The notes: a model not told the origin generated them from the sequence alone. A stretch of 64,000 nt of DNA from Variovorax boronicumulans (GCF_030812215.1 NZ_JAUSSG010000001.1:186001-250000), one strand, 5' to 3'; shown: positions 42,917 through 52,570, counted from the first letter of the stretch. Numbers and translations are program-made.

Positions 42917-44036
42917 GGCGATGCGAAGGCCTTGCGGCCTGGGTTGCGAGGGAGAGGCGTGCGCCCGACTCCGGGTTGAACAAATGGGCGTGCGAGGGAT
43001 TCCAGGTCAGCGTCACCTCCTCGCCCGCCGTGGCGCGGTGGCGTCCGGCGAGCCGAGCGAGCCAGGGGCTGGCATCGAACGCGCCCGGCACGGTGCCGTG
43101 CAGCTCGGTGATGGAGCCCAGGTAGTCGACAGCGGACACGCGCAGCCGAAGCAGCGGCGCATCGGGCTGCGCTTCGCCGCGATGGAACACGAGGTGCTCG
43201 GGCCGGATGCCGAGGCGCACCGCGTCGTCGTGCCGCCCCGTCAAGCCGGGCGGCGCCGGCAGGCGAATGCCCTCGCCCAGCGACAACTGGCCCTGTGTCC
43301 ACCGGGCATCGACCACGTTCATGGGCGGCGAGCCGATGAAGCGCGCCACGAACTCGTTGGCGGGTTCGTCGTAGAGCGTCAGCGGATCGCCCACCTGCTC
43401 GATGCGGCCGGCACGCAGCACCGCGATGCGGTCGGCCATGGTCATGGCCTCTTCCTGGTCGTGCGTGACGTAGACGGTGGTGGTGCCCAACTGCCGCTGC
43501 AGCGCACGGATCTCGGCGCGCATCTGCACGCGCAACTGCGCATCGAGGTTGGACAAGGGCTCGTCGAAAAGAAAAGCCCGCGGCTCGCGCACCATGGCCC
43601 GTCCCATCGCCACCCGCTGGCGTTGGCCGCCCGAGAGCTGGCGCGGATAGCGGTCCAGGTAGTCGTCCAGGTGCAATGCGGCCGAGGCCTTGGCGATGCG
43701 CTGGGCGATCAGCGCTTCGCTCTGGCGCTGCTCGCGCAGACCGAAGGCCATGTTGTCGTGCGCCGTCATGTGCGGGTAGAGCGCATAGCTCTGGAACACC
43801 ATGGCGAGGCGGCGCTGCTGCGGCGGCAGATGGTCGGCCGCTTCGCCGTCGAACGCGATGGTGCCGCCGTCCGTGGTCTCCAGCCCGGCAATCGCGCGCA
43901 GCAGCGTCGACTTGCCGCAGCCGGAGGGCCCGACCAGCACGACGAACTCGCCCTCGCCGATGCCGAGGTGAACGTCGCGCAGCACGGCCGTGCTGCCGTA
44001 CTTCTTGGACAGGCCGGTGATCTGTATGTGGGACAT
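42906..44036 (-). CDS. CUT1-type ABC transporter ATPase (UgpC/MalK-like)
   Basis: 376 aa. Walker A GPSGCGKSTLLRAIAG (about 37-52), signature LSGGQRQRVAMGRAM, Walker B FLFDEPLSNLDAQLR and a C-terminal TOBE/regulatory region (LGIRPEHLVFHRGE). This is the MalK/UgpC architecture normally used for sugars and glycerol-3-phosphate. Here it shares an operon with SfnB-like and NtaA-like monooxygenases behind a sigma-54 promoter, so the cargo is more probably an organosulfur compound. It overlaps the following flavoenzyme gene by 11 nt. Confidence 0.93.
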   Translation of the reverse strand: MSHIQITGLSKKYGSTAVLRDVHLGIGEGEFVVLVGPSGCGKSTLLRAIAGLETTDGGTIAFDGEAADHLPPQQRRLAMVFQSYALYPHMTAHDNMAFGLREQRQSEALIAQRIAKASAALHLDDYLDRYPRQLSGGQRQRVAMGRAMVREPRAFLFDEPLSNLDAQLRVQMRAEIRALQRQLGTTTVYVTHDQEEAMTMADRIAVLRAGRIEQVGDPLTLYDEPANEFVARFIGSPPMNVVDARWTQGQLSLGEGIRLPAPPGLTGRHDDAVRLGIRPEHLVFHRGEAQPDAPLLRLRVSAVDYLGSITELHGTVPGAFDASPWLARLAGRHRATAGEEVTLTWNPSHAHLFNPESGARLSLATQAARPSHRHEH

Positions 44037-44067
44037 GGAACTCGAATGAAGAATGGACGGCGGCCGC

Positions 44068-44970
44068 TCAGCGGCCAGCCCCGAGGCCGCTGATCAGGTG
44101 CTTCTGGAATGCCAGCGCCACCAGGTACACCGGCGCGATGCCGACCAGCGAGGCCGCGGCCATCTGCCCGAAATTCACCACCCGCTCGCCCTGGAAGAGC
44201 GAGATGGCAACGGTGATGGTGCGAATGTCGGGCCGGCTGTTGAGCACAGAGGCCAGCAGGAATTCGTTGTAGGTCAGGATCAGGCAGATCAGGCCCGTGG
44301 AGACGAGGCCCGGCCACAGCAACGGCAGGTTCACCCGCCACAGCGTTCGCCAGTAGCCCACGCCATCGAGCCAGGCGGCTTCGTCCAGCGCCACGGGCAC
44401 CTGCTTGAAGAAGCTGCGCAGCAGCCAGAACGCGACGGGCACGTTCATCAGGCCATCCACCAGGCCCAGCCCGAGGATGCTGTTGTTCAATCCCGCGTGG
44501 CGCATCATGAAGAACAGCGGCAGCAGCGCCACCACGGGCGGCGCCACATAGCTGGACAGCAATGCGCCGGCCAATGCGGGCCCGCGCCGCAGCTTGACCA
44601 CGGCATAGGTCGCGGGCACCGCGACCACCAGCGTCACCGCAACGCTGACGATGGCCACCGCCAATGAATTGAACAGGTGCCAATGCAGCGGCGCGATCTC
44701 GAACACCGAGGACCAGTTGGCCAGCGTGGGCGCCAGGGGCAGGAAATGGCCCGACAGCACCTCGTCGCGCGACTTGAACGAGGTCGCGACCAGGAAGGCG
44801 ATCGGCAGCAGGCAGAAGACCAGCACGGCCGCCAGCGCAAGGCGCAGCGCCGTCTTGCGCAGCCCTTCGCGCGAGTGGACCGCCGGCCTCGCTCGATCCT
44901 TCGTGGTGCTCTTGTGCGTCGTGGCCGAGCCCGTGCCGGCGTGCGCGGTGGATACGTGGGCAGTCGTCAT
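44068..44970 (-). CDS. CUT1-type ABC transporter permease (MalG-like)
   Basis: 300 aa from ATG 44970 (MTTAHVSTAHAGTGSATTHKSTTKDR). Longer frames upstream run antisense-like through the partner gene and lack hydrophobic segments. Six TM helices; the EAA loop is DEAAWLDGVGYWRTLWRVNLPLLWPG, and LTYNEFLLASVLNSRPDIRTITVAIS is typical of MalG/UgpE proteins. It pairs with the MalF-like permease encoded 29 nt upstream. Confidence 0.92.
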   Translation of the reverse strand: MTTAHVSTAHAGTGSATTHKSTTKDRARPAVHSREGLRKTALRLALAAVLVFCLLPIAFLVATSFKSRDEVLSGHFLPLAPTLANWSSVFEIAPLHWHLFNSLAVAIVSVAVTLVVAVPATYAVVKLRRGPALAGALLSSYVAPPVVALLPLFFMMRHAGLNNSILGLGLVDGLMNVPVAFWLLRSFFKQVPVALDEAAWLDGVGYWRTLWRVNLPLLWPGLVSTGLICLILTYNEFLLASVLNSRPDIRTITVAISLFQGERVVNFGQMAAASLVGIAPVYLVALAFQKHLISGLGAGR

Positions 44971-44999
44971 GTCGCAGTCCGTGTTCCTGTGCGCGCGGG

Positions 45000-45902
45000 C
45001 TAGCCCGTGCGCCGCTCCACCCACGCCAGGGTCCGGAGAATCGGCCATGTCACCCACGCCACCAGCACGCAGAAGACAAGCGTCTGCGCGGCGGCCTGCC
45101 CGATGTCGAAGTTCTGCAGGCCCGACTTCCAGACTTCGTAGCTTGCCAACGTCGTGGCGCGCCCCGGTCCGCCGGCGGTGAGGATGTAGACCAGGTCGAA
45201 GGTCTTGAGCGACATCACCACCCGCAGCAGGAAGATGCCGACCAGCGCGGGCGCCAGCAAGGGCAGCGTGACCTTGATGAAGATCCGACGCGGACTCGCG
45301 CCATCGAGCGCAGCCGCCTCGTACACATCGGAAGGCAAGGCCTGCAATGCGGCCACGCACAACACAACCACGAACGGCAGCCACTGCCAGCTGTCCGCCA
45401 GCATCACAGCAGGCAGGGCCCAGGTGGTGGAGCCCAGCAGCGACACCGGTTCGCTCAGCCATCCCAGGCGCAGCAAGGTGCCGTTGAACAGGCCACCCGC
45501 CGGCGCGAGCAGCAGCTTCCAGGCCACGCCGACGAGCACCGGAGGCGTCATCAGCGGCAGCAGGATCAGGCTGTACGCCCAGCGCCCTTGCCGCAGTGCC
45601 TGCAGCAGCAGTGCGATCAGCAGGCCGAAGACGAGCTGGAGCAAGCAAGCCGGCACCGCATAGAGCACGGTGCGAAGCAACGTGAATGCGAAGTCGGAGG
45701 TCTGCGCGAGCGGCGCGAAGTTGCGCCAGCCCGCCCACGCGGTCAACGGCTGGCCCAGCGTGGACTTCGTGAACGCCAGCGCCAGCGTATAGAGCCCCGG
45801 CACCACGCACACCAGCGCCAGGCCGAGGGCCGCAGGCGTCAGCATCCAGCGCGGTGCCGTGCGTTGCCACCTTCCCTGCGATGACTGCAACGCAAGACTC
45901 AT
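45000..45902 (-). CDS. CUT1-type ABC transporter permease (MalF/UgpA-like)
   Basis: 300 aa with six TM helices. The EAA loop is VYEAAALDGASPRRIFIKVTLPLLAPA, followed by RVVMSLKTFDLVYILTAGGPGRATTLASYEVWK, a standard MalF/UgpA C-terminal region. Its ATG overlaps the end of the binding-protein gene by 4 nt, which couples the two. Confidence 0.93.
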   Translation of the reverse strand: MSLALQSSQGRWQRTAPRWMLTPAALGLALVCVVPGLYTLALAFTKSTLGQPLTAWAGWRNFAPLAQTSDFAFTLLRTVLYAVPACLLQLVFGLLIALLLQALRQGRWAYSLILLPLMTPPVLVGVAWKLLLAPAGGLFNGTLLRLGWLSEPVSLLGSTTWALPAVMLADSWQWLPFVVVLCVAALQALPSDVYEAAALDGASPRRIFIKVTLPLLAPALVGIFLLRVVMSLKTFDLVYILTAGGPGRATTLASYEVWKSGLQNFDIGQAAAQTLVFCVLVAWVTWPILRTLAWVERRTG

Positions 45903-47308
45903 GCGTCGAGCAGTTGCACCCAGCTGGCCTGCGCAGCCTCCAACGCTTCACGCGGCTTCTTCTTACCCGACACGATCAGCGCGAGCTGCTCGGTCAGCGC
46001 ATCCATCAGCTTGGGGCTTTGCGCCTGCAGCGGCCACGCCAGCGCATCGCCGATGGCGGCCTTCAGCTCGGGCTGCAGCTTGGGCGCGGCCTTGATGTAG
46101 TCGGGATGGTTCAGCACCGAGGTGCGGTTCGGGTCGATGCCGCTGCCGGGCAGCACATCCTGCTGGAGCGAGATGTCCTTGCTGGTGGCCCACTTGATGA
46201 ATTCCCAGGCCAGTTCGGTCTTCTTGGTGCCGGCCGTGATGCCGAGGCCGAAGCCCGCATTCAATGCCGCGCGCGGCGTCTTGTTGTCTCCGCCGACCGG
46301 CAACTGGACCAGCGCCCACTTGTCCACGATCTTCGAAGAGGCGGGGTCCTGCGCGGTCACGCCCAGGTCGGTCCAGAAATCGATCATGGCGGCCTTGCCC
46401 GACAGGAAGGCGGGCAAGGCATGTTCGAACGCGGTTTCCGCCGGCGTGGGCAAGGCATAGGGCACGATCCGCGCCAACTCTTCCGCTGCGGCAATGGCCT
46501 GCGGGCTGGTCAATGCGGGCTTGCCGTCGGGCGTGAAGAAGCTGCCGCCGAAACCGGCGAGCCGGTTGGCATACGACGACCCCACGATCACCGGAATCTT
46601 GAAGCCCTGCACCACCGCGCCGTAGATGCCGTTGGCGGACTCCTTCTCGGTGATGAGGCGGGCGGCGTTGTAGTAGTCGTCCCAGGTCTTGGGGGCCGTC
46701 AATCCATGCCGGCCGAAGATCTCGGTGTTGTAGAACAACACGTGCGTGTCGCCGTCGTAAGGCAGCCCCCAGCGGCGCCCATCGCGCAGCGTGTAGGTGT
46801 CGTAGAGCGACGGCAGGAAGTCACCGGGCTCGATCTGCGCGGTGTCGCGCGCGATGCGGTCGGTGACGTCGACCACCACCTTGTCGGCCACCAGCGCGCC
46901 GAGCGTGTGATAGAAATAATCGATGACGTCGAACTGGTTCGCGCCCGACTGCACATCGAGCGTGGCCTGCGCATGCAGCTGGTCGTAGGGCACCGGCGTG
47001 ACGGTCACTTTCGCACCCGTGAGCGCTTCGAACTCCTGCGCCAGCAGCTTGCCGGCCAGCGCATGCGGCTGGTTGAACAGCAGGTTCAGCGATTGGCCCG
47101 CGTATTTTTTCGCGCTCGCACCAGCCTCGGCCGGGGCGACGGGCGGCGGTGCCTCGGCGTCTTTCTTGCCGCAGGCTGCGAGCACGCCCGCAGCGCCCAG
47201 GGCGGCTGCCGTGCCGATGAACCGGCGGCGGTTCAGGGCCGATGCGATGGCGGAAGGCGCAGTGGCCGACGTGCCGGGCGCAGCAAGGACATTCTCTTTT
47301 CGACGCAT
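45899..47308 (-). CDS. CUT1-type extracellular solute-binding lipoprotein
   Basis: 469 aa SBP_bac_1-type binding protein. The N-terminus has a twin-arginine-like pattern (NRRRFIGTAAALGAAGVLAAC) with lipobox LAAC near residue 46, so it is probably a Tat-exported, membrane-anchored receptor. Body: LNLLFNQPHALAGKLLAQEFEALTGAKVTVTPVPYDQLHAQATLDVQSGANQFDVIDY, EFIKWATSKDISLQQDVLPGSG. First gene of the operon, 44 nt downstream of the predicted sigma-54 start. Its leader and first codons are near copies of those of msuE. The ligand is unknown. Confidence 0.92.
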   Translation of the reverse strand: MRRKENVLAAPGTSATAPSAIASALNRRRFIGTAAALGAAGVLAACGKKDAEAPPPVAPAEAGASAKKYAGQSLNLLFNQPHALAGKLLAQEFEALTGAKVTVTPVPYDQLHAQATLDVQSGANQFDVIDYFYHTLGALVADKVVVDVTDRIARDTAQIEPGDFLPSLYDTYTLRDGRRWGLPYDGDTHVLFYNTEIFGRHGLTAPKTWDDYYNAARLITEKESANGIYGAVVQGFKIPVIVGSSYANRLAGFGGSFFTPDGKPALTSPQAIAAAEELARIVPYALPTPAETAFEHALPAFLSGKAAMIDFWTDLGVTAQDPASSKIVDKWALVQLPVGGDNKTPRAALNAGFGLGITAGTKKTELAWEFIKWATSKDISLQQDVLPGSGIDPNRTSVLNHPDYIKAAPKLQPELKAAIGDALAWPLQAQSPKLMDALTEQLALIVSGKKKPREALEAAQASWVQLLDA

Positions 47309-47363
47309 GTTGATATGACCTCAGTTTGGAAGCCGCGATGTATTCGCAGCGCAATGGATATAT

Positions 47364-47378
47364 GCGAATCGCGTGCCA
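47364..47378 (-). promoter_or_regulatory. Sigma-54 (-24/-12) promoter of the CUT1-monooxygenase operon
   Basis: Minus-strand TGGCACGCGATTCGC with 10 nt between GG and GC. The predicted start is near 47352, 44 nt before the ATG at 47308, the same geometry as at msuE. Confidence 0.85.
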
Positions 47379-47432
47379 CTTGCTCGCTCCATACAAATCA
47401 ACGAGTTAGCGCGAAATGACTGCCTTCGCGCA

Positions 47433-47448
47433 TGCTGGGTCGGCAGCA
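47433..47448. promoter_or_regulatory. TGCTG-N6-CAGCA inverted repeat (site 4)
   Basis: TGCTG GGTCGG CAGCA, 55 bp upstream of the -24 element, the equivalent of site 1. Confidence 0.7.
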
Positions 47449-47462
47449 GGCTGCGGCTGGAT

Positions 47463-47478
47463 TGCTGATGAGCCAGCA
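47463..47478. promoter_or_regulatory. TGCTG-N6-CAGCA inverted repeat (site 5)
   Basis: TGCTG ATGAGC CAGCA. The N6 differs from site 2 at four of six positions while both 5-bp arms are unchanged, which is good evidence of selection on the arms. Confidence 0.72.
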
Positions 47479-47513
47479 GCGCTGCGCCCTCGCCCAAGCG
47501 CACGCTCAAAGCA

Positions 47514-47548
47514 CAACGGGCCTGCGACGCGAGGTCGCAGGCCCGTTG
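47514..47548 (-). terminator. Strong hairpin terminator after the ssuD-sfnB operon
   Basis: Fifteen-bp perfect arms CAACGGGCCTGCGAC (47514-47528) and GTCGCAGGCCCGTTG (47534-47548) with a 5-nt loop, starting 16 nt past the stop of the SfnB-like gene. The T tract is poor, but the stem is very stable. Confidence 0.75.
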
Positions 47549-47564
47549 CATCGGACGCTGAAGT

Positions 47565-48755
47565 TCAGGAATAGAAACTGGGCTGCGGCAGCCGCGCGTT
47601 GAGCGCCCAGTCGCCGAGTTCGCGCACCTTGTAGTCGACCGGATCGTGCAGCGTGTGCACGCGCAGGTTGCGCCAGTAGCGGTCCAGGCGCAACGCGGCG
47701 GTGGTGGCGCGCGCGCCTGTCACTTCGAACATGCGGTGCGCCACTTCGAGGCTCGCGCGCGTGCTCGCGACCTTGGCCGCGGCGACAGCGACGGCCACCT
47801 GACCGCGCTCGTGTTCATTCAGCGACGTGCCGCGCAGCCACGCCTGGTCGAATGCCGCCGCTGCCTGGTCGAGCAGCATGCGGGCGCCTTGCAGCGCGAG
47901 CCAGAAATCGCCGTAGTGCGTGAGCACGTACGGGTCTTCGTTTGCGGCCGAAGCGGTCGAGAACAGCCAGGGGCGGCCCTGCTGCAACGTGAAAGCCTTG
48001 GCCTCTTCGAGCGCGCCCTCGCCGAGGCCCAGGTAGATGTTCGCGAGGATCAGTTGCGCGAGCAACGGGCGCAGGCAGGCGAACGGCGTCGAGAGCGGGC
48101 CGGGGTCGAGCAGCAACTCGCCCGCATCGACCCGCACGTTGTCGAACCGCACGCTGCCGCTGTCGGTCTGGCGCTGGCCCATGTTGTCCCAGTCATCGAG
48201 CACGGTGATGCCCGCGCGCCGCGTGGGCACGACGCCGATCAGCAGGCGGTCGTTCGCATCGAGGGCCGAGGCGAGCAGCATGTCGGAATCGCTCGCGCCG
48301 GAGCAGAAGCTCTTGCGGCCAGAGAACACGTACCCGCCATCAGCCGCCTCCGCGCGCGTGGACTTGTCGAGCGGGTTCAGCGCGTTGCCCCAGAACCAGC
48401 GGCGTTCGCCGGTCTGCTCGATCCACGGCTGCCACTGCGCGCGCTGCGCGAAGAGCTGCGTGGTCGCGAGCAGCAGGTGATGAAAGGCGAACAGGTGCGC
48501 CACCGAACTGTCGACGCGCGCGAAGCCGCGCACCACGTCGAGCGTCTGCTGCCAGCTCGCGCCCAGGCCTCCGAATTCGGTCGGCACGCTGAGCATGAGC
48601 AGGCCGCTGTCGCGCAGCAGTTCGCGCTCGGCCTTGGGCGTGCCGCCGCGCTGGTCGCGCTCTACGGCAGTCTCTGCCAGTGCCTGCGTGACGCGCTGCG
48701 CGGTCGCATGCCAGGGCACGACTTCATCGCCGGCCTCTGCAGAGAAGTGCTTCAT
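47565..48755 (-). CDS. SfnB-family flavoenzyme (acyl-CoA dehydrogenase fold), paralogue
   Basis: 396 aa from ATG 48755, which overlaps the ssuD stop as ATGA. Core: [134 protein letters not shown]. It is clearly a close relative of the protein at 50171-51358 (shared [34 protein letters not shown]). Coupling with SsuD suggests it processes a sulfur compound before or after desulfonation. The exact reaction is not known. Confidence 0.87.
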   Translation of the reverse strand: MKHFSAEAGDEVVPWHATAQRVTQALAETAVERDQRGGTPKAERELLRDSGLLMLSVPTEFGGLGASWQQTLDVVRGFARVDSSVAHLFAFHHLLLATTQLFAQRAQWQPWIEQTGERRWFWGNALNPLDKSTRAEAADGGYVFSGRKSFCSGASDSDMLLASALDANDRLLIGVVPTRRAGITVLDDWDNMGQRQTDSGSVRFDNVRVDAGELLLDPGPLSTPFACLRPLLAQLILANIYLGLGEGALEEAKAFTLQQGRPWLFSTASAANEDPYVLTHYGDFWLALQGARMLLDQAAAAFDQAWLRGTSLNEHERGQVAVAVAAAKVASTRASLEVAHRMFEVTGARATTAALRLDRYWRNLRVHTLHDPVDYKVRELGDWALNARLPQPSFYS

Positions 48756-49915
48756 GCGGCGGCCTTCTCGCGCACCGGCGCTTGCGGCGAAGGCGGCACG
48801 ATGTCGTTGGCGATGACCTCGCCGAAGGGCCCGGTGATGTTGGCCTGCCCCGCCGGGCGCACATGGGCGAGCGGCAGCAGCGGAAACAGCAGCTCGGCCA
48901 CGCGGTACGCCTCTTCGAGATGCGGGTAGCCCGAGAAGATGAAGGTCTCCACGCCGAGCGCCGCGTACTCCTTGATGCGCGCCGCCACCTCCTCGGGGCT
49001 GCCCACGAGCGCCGTGCCCGCGCCGCCGCGCACAAGGCCCACGCCGGCCCACAGGTTGGGCGACACCTCCAGCTTGTCGCGACGGCCGCCGTGCAGCGCG
49101 GCCATGCGCTGCTGCCCCACCGAGTCGAAGCGCGAGAAGGCTTTCTGCGCGGCAGCGATGGTGTCGTCGGTCACGTAGGAGATCAGCTCGTCGGCGGCGC
49201 GCCATGCCGCCTCGCTGGTCTCGCGCACGATCACATGCAGGCGGATGCCGAAGCGCAGCGCGCGGCCGTGCTTCGCCGCGGCGGCGCGGGCCTTGGCGAT
49301 CTTGTCGGCCACGTCTGCCGGCGGCTCACCCCAGGTGAGGTACACGTCGACCTGCTCGCCCGCGAGTTCGATGGCCGCATCCGACGAGCCGCCGAACCAC
49401 AGCGGCGGGTACGGCTTCTGCACCGGCGGATAGAGCGTCTTCGCGTTCTCCACGCGCAGGTGCTTGCCCGAGAAATTGACCGTCTCGCCCGCCGCCACGC
49501 CGCGCCAGATGCGCAGGAACTCGTCGGTCACCTCATAGCGCTCGGCATGCGTGAGGAAGCTGCCGTCGCCGTGCTGCTCGTCGGGGTCGCCGCCGGTCAC
49601 CACGTTGATGAGCAGGCGGCCGTCGGAAAAGCGGTCGAGGGTTGCGGCCTGCCGCGCCGAGACCGTCGGCGAAATGATGCCGGGGCGTATCGCGACCAGG
49701 AACTTGAGCCGCTCTGTCTGCGCCGCAAGCGACGAGGCGACCACCCACGAGTCTTCGCACGAGCGCCCGGTGGGAATCAGCACGCCTTCGTAGCCCAGTT
49801 CGTCGGCGGCCTGCGCCACTTGCCGCAGATAGCGATGGCTCACCGTGCGCGCGCCGCGCGAAGTGCCGAGGTAGCGGCTGTCGCCGTGCGTGGGGAGGAA
49901 CCAGAAAAGTTGCAT
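48752..49915 (-). CDS. ssuD: FMNH2-dependent alkanesulfonate monooxygenase SsuD/MsuD
   Basis: 387 aa luciferase-like flavin enzyme that releases sulfite from alkanesulfonates. SsuD hallmarks: [103 protein letters not shown] and [34 protein letters not shown]. Length matches the family (about 380). The start is fixed by the family N-terminus. FMNH2 must come from MsuE, encoded about 10 kb away. No ssuABC transporter is adjacent. A -24/-12 element lies so close upstream that the transcript would begin at or near the start codon. Confidence 0.93.
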   Translation of the reverse strand: MQLFWFLPTHGDSRYLGTSRGARTVSHRYLRQVAQAADELGYEGVLIPTGRSCEDSWVVASSLAAQTERLKFLVAIRPGIISPTVSARQAATLDRFSDGRLLINVVTGGDPDEQHGDGSFLTHAERYEVTDEFLRIWRGVAAGETVNFSGKHLRVENAKTLYPPVQKPYPPLWFGGSSDAAIELAGEQVDVYLTWGEPPADVADKIAKARAAAAKHGRALRFGIRLHVIVRETSEAAWRAADELISYVTDDTIAAAQKAFSRFDSVGQQRMAALHGGRRDKLEVSPNLWAGVGLVRGGAGTALVGSPEEVAARIKEYAALGVETFIFSGYPHLEEAYRVAELLFPLLPLAHVRPAGQANITGPFGEVIANDIVPPSPQAPVREKAAA

Positions 49916-49926
49916 GCGGCGATTCA

Positions 49927-49941
49927 GCAGTTAGCGTGCCA
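49927..49941 (-). promoter_or_regulatory. Candidate sigma-54 promoter immediately upstream of ssuD
   Basis: Minus-strand TGGCACGCTAACTGC, with 10 nt between GG and GC. The predicted +1 coincides with the A of the ssuD ATG (49915), so the message would be leaderless, or the site is accidental. Confidence 0.5.
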
Positions 49942-49981
49942 GTCGCCCTGCCTGCGGGAACACGCGAAAGCGCGCGATTTC

Positions 49982-49997
49982 TGCTGCTGGAGCAGCA
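49982..49997. promoter_or_regulatory. TGCTG-N6-CAGCA inverted repeat (site 6)
   Basis: TGCTG CTGGAG CAGCA, 41 bp upstream of the candidate ssuD -24 element, in the 255-bp region between ssuD and the divergent sfnB-sfnR pair. Degenerate versions with one arm mismatch lie at 50013-50028 and 50044-50059. Confidence 0.65.
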
Positions 49998-50116
49998 GCC
50001 GAACACCACATCTGCTGCACGCGCTGCATCGACCCGTCTGCGCTGCTGCCATGGAAGCAAAACAAGGATCGATATATGGATCGCATCGTTGGCCGCGCTC
50101 TTCTTCGCCGCGAACA

Positions 50117-50132
50117 TGCTGCTGGCGCAGCA
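50117..50132. promoter_or_regulatory. TGCTG-N6-CAGCA inverted repeat (site 7)
   Basis: TGCTG CTGGCG CAGCA, ending 38 bp before the GTG start of the sfnB-like gene. Its nearness to the start suggests autoregulation of sfnR. No -24/-12 promoter for the plus strand was found. Confidence 0.6.
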
Positions 50133-50170
50133 ACCGTGCTGCCTGCGCATCAATCACCAAGGACTTGTGT

Positions 50171-51354
50171 GTGAGTTCCGTTCTTTCCATTCCGGCTGCC
50201 GAATCCCCGTGCGACATCGCGCGCGATCTCATGGAACGCTTCGCGGCCACCGCGGTCGAGCGCGACGAGCGCGGCGGCACGCCGAAGGCCGAACGGGATG
50301 CCCTGCGCGACAGCGGCCTGCTCGCGCTGAGCATTCCGCACGAGTTCGGCGGTGGCGGCGCGGACTGGCGCGAAACGCTCGATGTCGTGCGCCTGCTCGC
50401 GCAGGCCGACAGCTCGATCGCGCATGTGTTCGGGTTTCATCACCTGATGCTGGCCACGGTGCGCCTGTTCGCACGGCCCGCGCAATGGCAGCCGTGGTTC
50501 GAGCAGACCGCACGCCGCCGCTGGTTCTGGGGCAACGCGCTCAATCCGCTGGACGACCGCACGGTGTCGAGCGCACGCGAGGACTGGCGCGAGTTCACCG
50601 GGCAAAAGAGCTTCTGCTCGGGCGCGCTCGATTCCGAGATGCTCATCGCCTCGGCGCGCGAAGCGGGCAGCGGCGCCTTCATCGTCGCGGCGGTGCCTAC
50701 CGGCCGCTCGGGCATCTTCGTCGCCCCCGACTGGAACAACATCGGCCAGCGCCAGACCGACAGCGGCAGCGTGACCTTCGAGAAGGTGCGCGTGGAGCAG
50801 CACGAGGTGCTGGCCGACCCCGGCCCGCTCTCGACGCCTTTCGCGTGCCTCCGGCCGCTGGTGTCGCAGCTCGTGCTGGCCAACATCTACCTGGGCATCG
50901 CCGAGGCCGCCTTCCACGATGCGAAGCACTACACGCTGCACGAGTCGCGCCCCTGGCATGCCGCGCATGTGGCGCAGATGCACGAAGACCCTTATGTGCT
51001 CGGCCATTACGGCGACTTCTGGGTGGGCCTGGAGAGCGTGCGGGTGCTGGCCGACCGCGCAGCCGACCGGCTCGACGCAGCCTGGCGGCGCGGCCCCGCG
51101 CTGACCGAGCGCGAGCGCGGCGACGTCGCGGTGGCGGTGGCCACCGCCAAGGTGGCGGCCACGAACACGGGGCTGGACATCTGTACGCGCATGTTCGACG
51201 TGGCCGGCGCGCGCGCCACCCACGGCGGCCTGCGCCTGGACCGCCACTGGCGCAACCTGCGCACCCAGACCCTGCACGACCCCGTGGCCTACAAGCTGCG
51301 CGAGCTCGGCGAATGGGCCCTCAAGCAGCAATACCCCGTACCGACCTTCTACTC

Positions 51355-51358
<4 letters not shown>
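50171..51358 (+). CDS. SfnB-family flavoenzyme, cotranscribed with sfnR
   Basis: 395 aa. GTG start at 50171 is chosen because AAGGA lies 7 nt upstream and the N-terminus ([26 protein letters not shown]) aligns in length with the paralogue at 47565-48755; a TTG two codons earlier is an alternative. Core: [104 protein letters not shown]. Its stop overlaps the sfnR start (ATGA), the same gene order seen in sfn clusters of other bacteria where an sfnB-like gene accompanies the activator. Confidence 0.87.
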
Positions 51359-52491
<1,133 letters not shown>

Positions 52492-52510
52492 ATGTGGGGC
52501 TGGAAATGAA

Positions 52511-52534
52511 AAACGGCCCCGTGAGGGGCCGTTT
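52511..52534. terminator. Rho-independent terminator of sfnR (works in both directions)
   Basis: Ten-bp arms AAACGGCCCC (52511-52520) and GGGGCCGTTT (52525-52534), loop GTGA, followed by TT and preceded by AAAA. It ends 12 bp before the left prophage attachment site, so in the empty chromosome it would have lain just past the tRNA-Ser 3' end. Confidence 0.92.
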
Positions 52535-52546
52535 TTGCTTGCTATC

Positions 52547-52559
52547 TGGCGGAACCGGA
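52547..52559. repeat. attL core
   Basis: TGGCGGAACCGGA, identical to the 3' terminal 13 bases of the tRNA-Ser gene (as read on the plus strand). After base 13 the similarity decays but TTCGA a few bases on is shared. Confidence 0.88.
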
Positions 52560-52570
52560 AGTTTTCGACC

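Larger units (their letters stand above)
47299..47487. repeat. Duplicated control region, copy B (upstream of the CUT1 operon)
   Basis: Ungapped counterpart of 38465-38653. Conserved blocks include the leader near the ATG, the -24/-12 promoter, the segment 47394-47434, and both activator-site candidates; the least conserved part is 47379-47393 between the promoter and the upstream sites. Confidence 0.88.

Noticed and set aside
31771..43000. Very long plus-strand frames (31771-35763 and 38804-42979) opposite the Liv and sulfur genes
   Set aside because: They are antisense to complete ABC transporter and flavoenzyme genes and show the same His/Arg/Ala-rich artefact composition.
50071..50165. 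Possible -24/-12 promoter for the plus-strand sfnB-sfnR genes (GG dinucleotides near 50078, 50091 and 50124)
   Set aside because: None has GC at the required 10-nt spacing.
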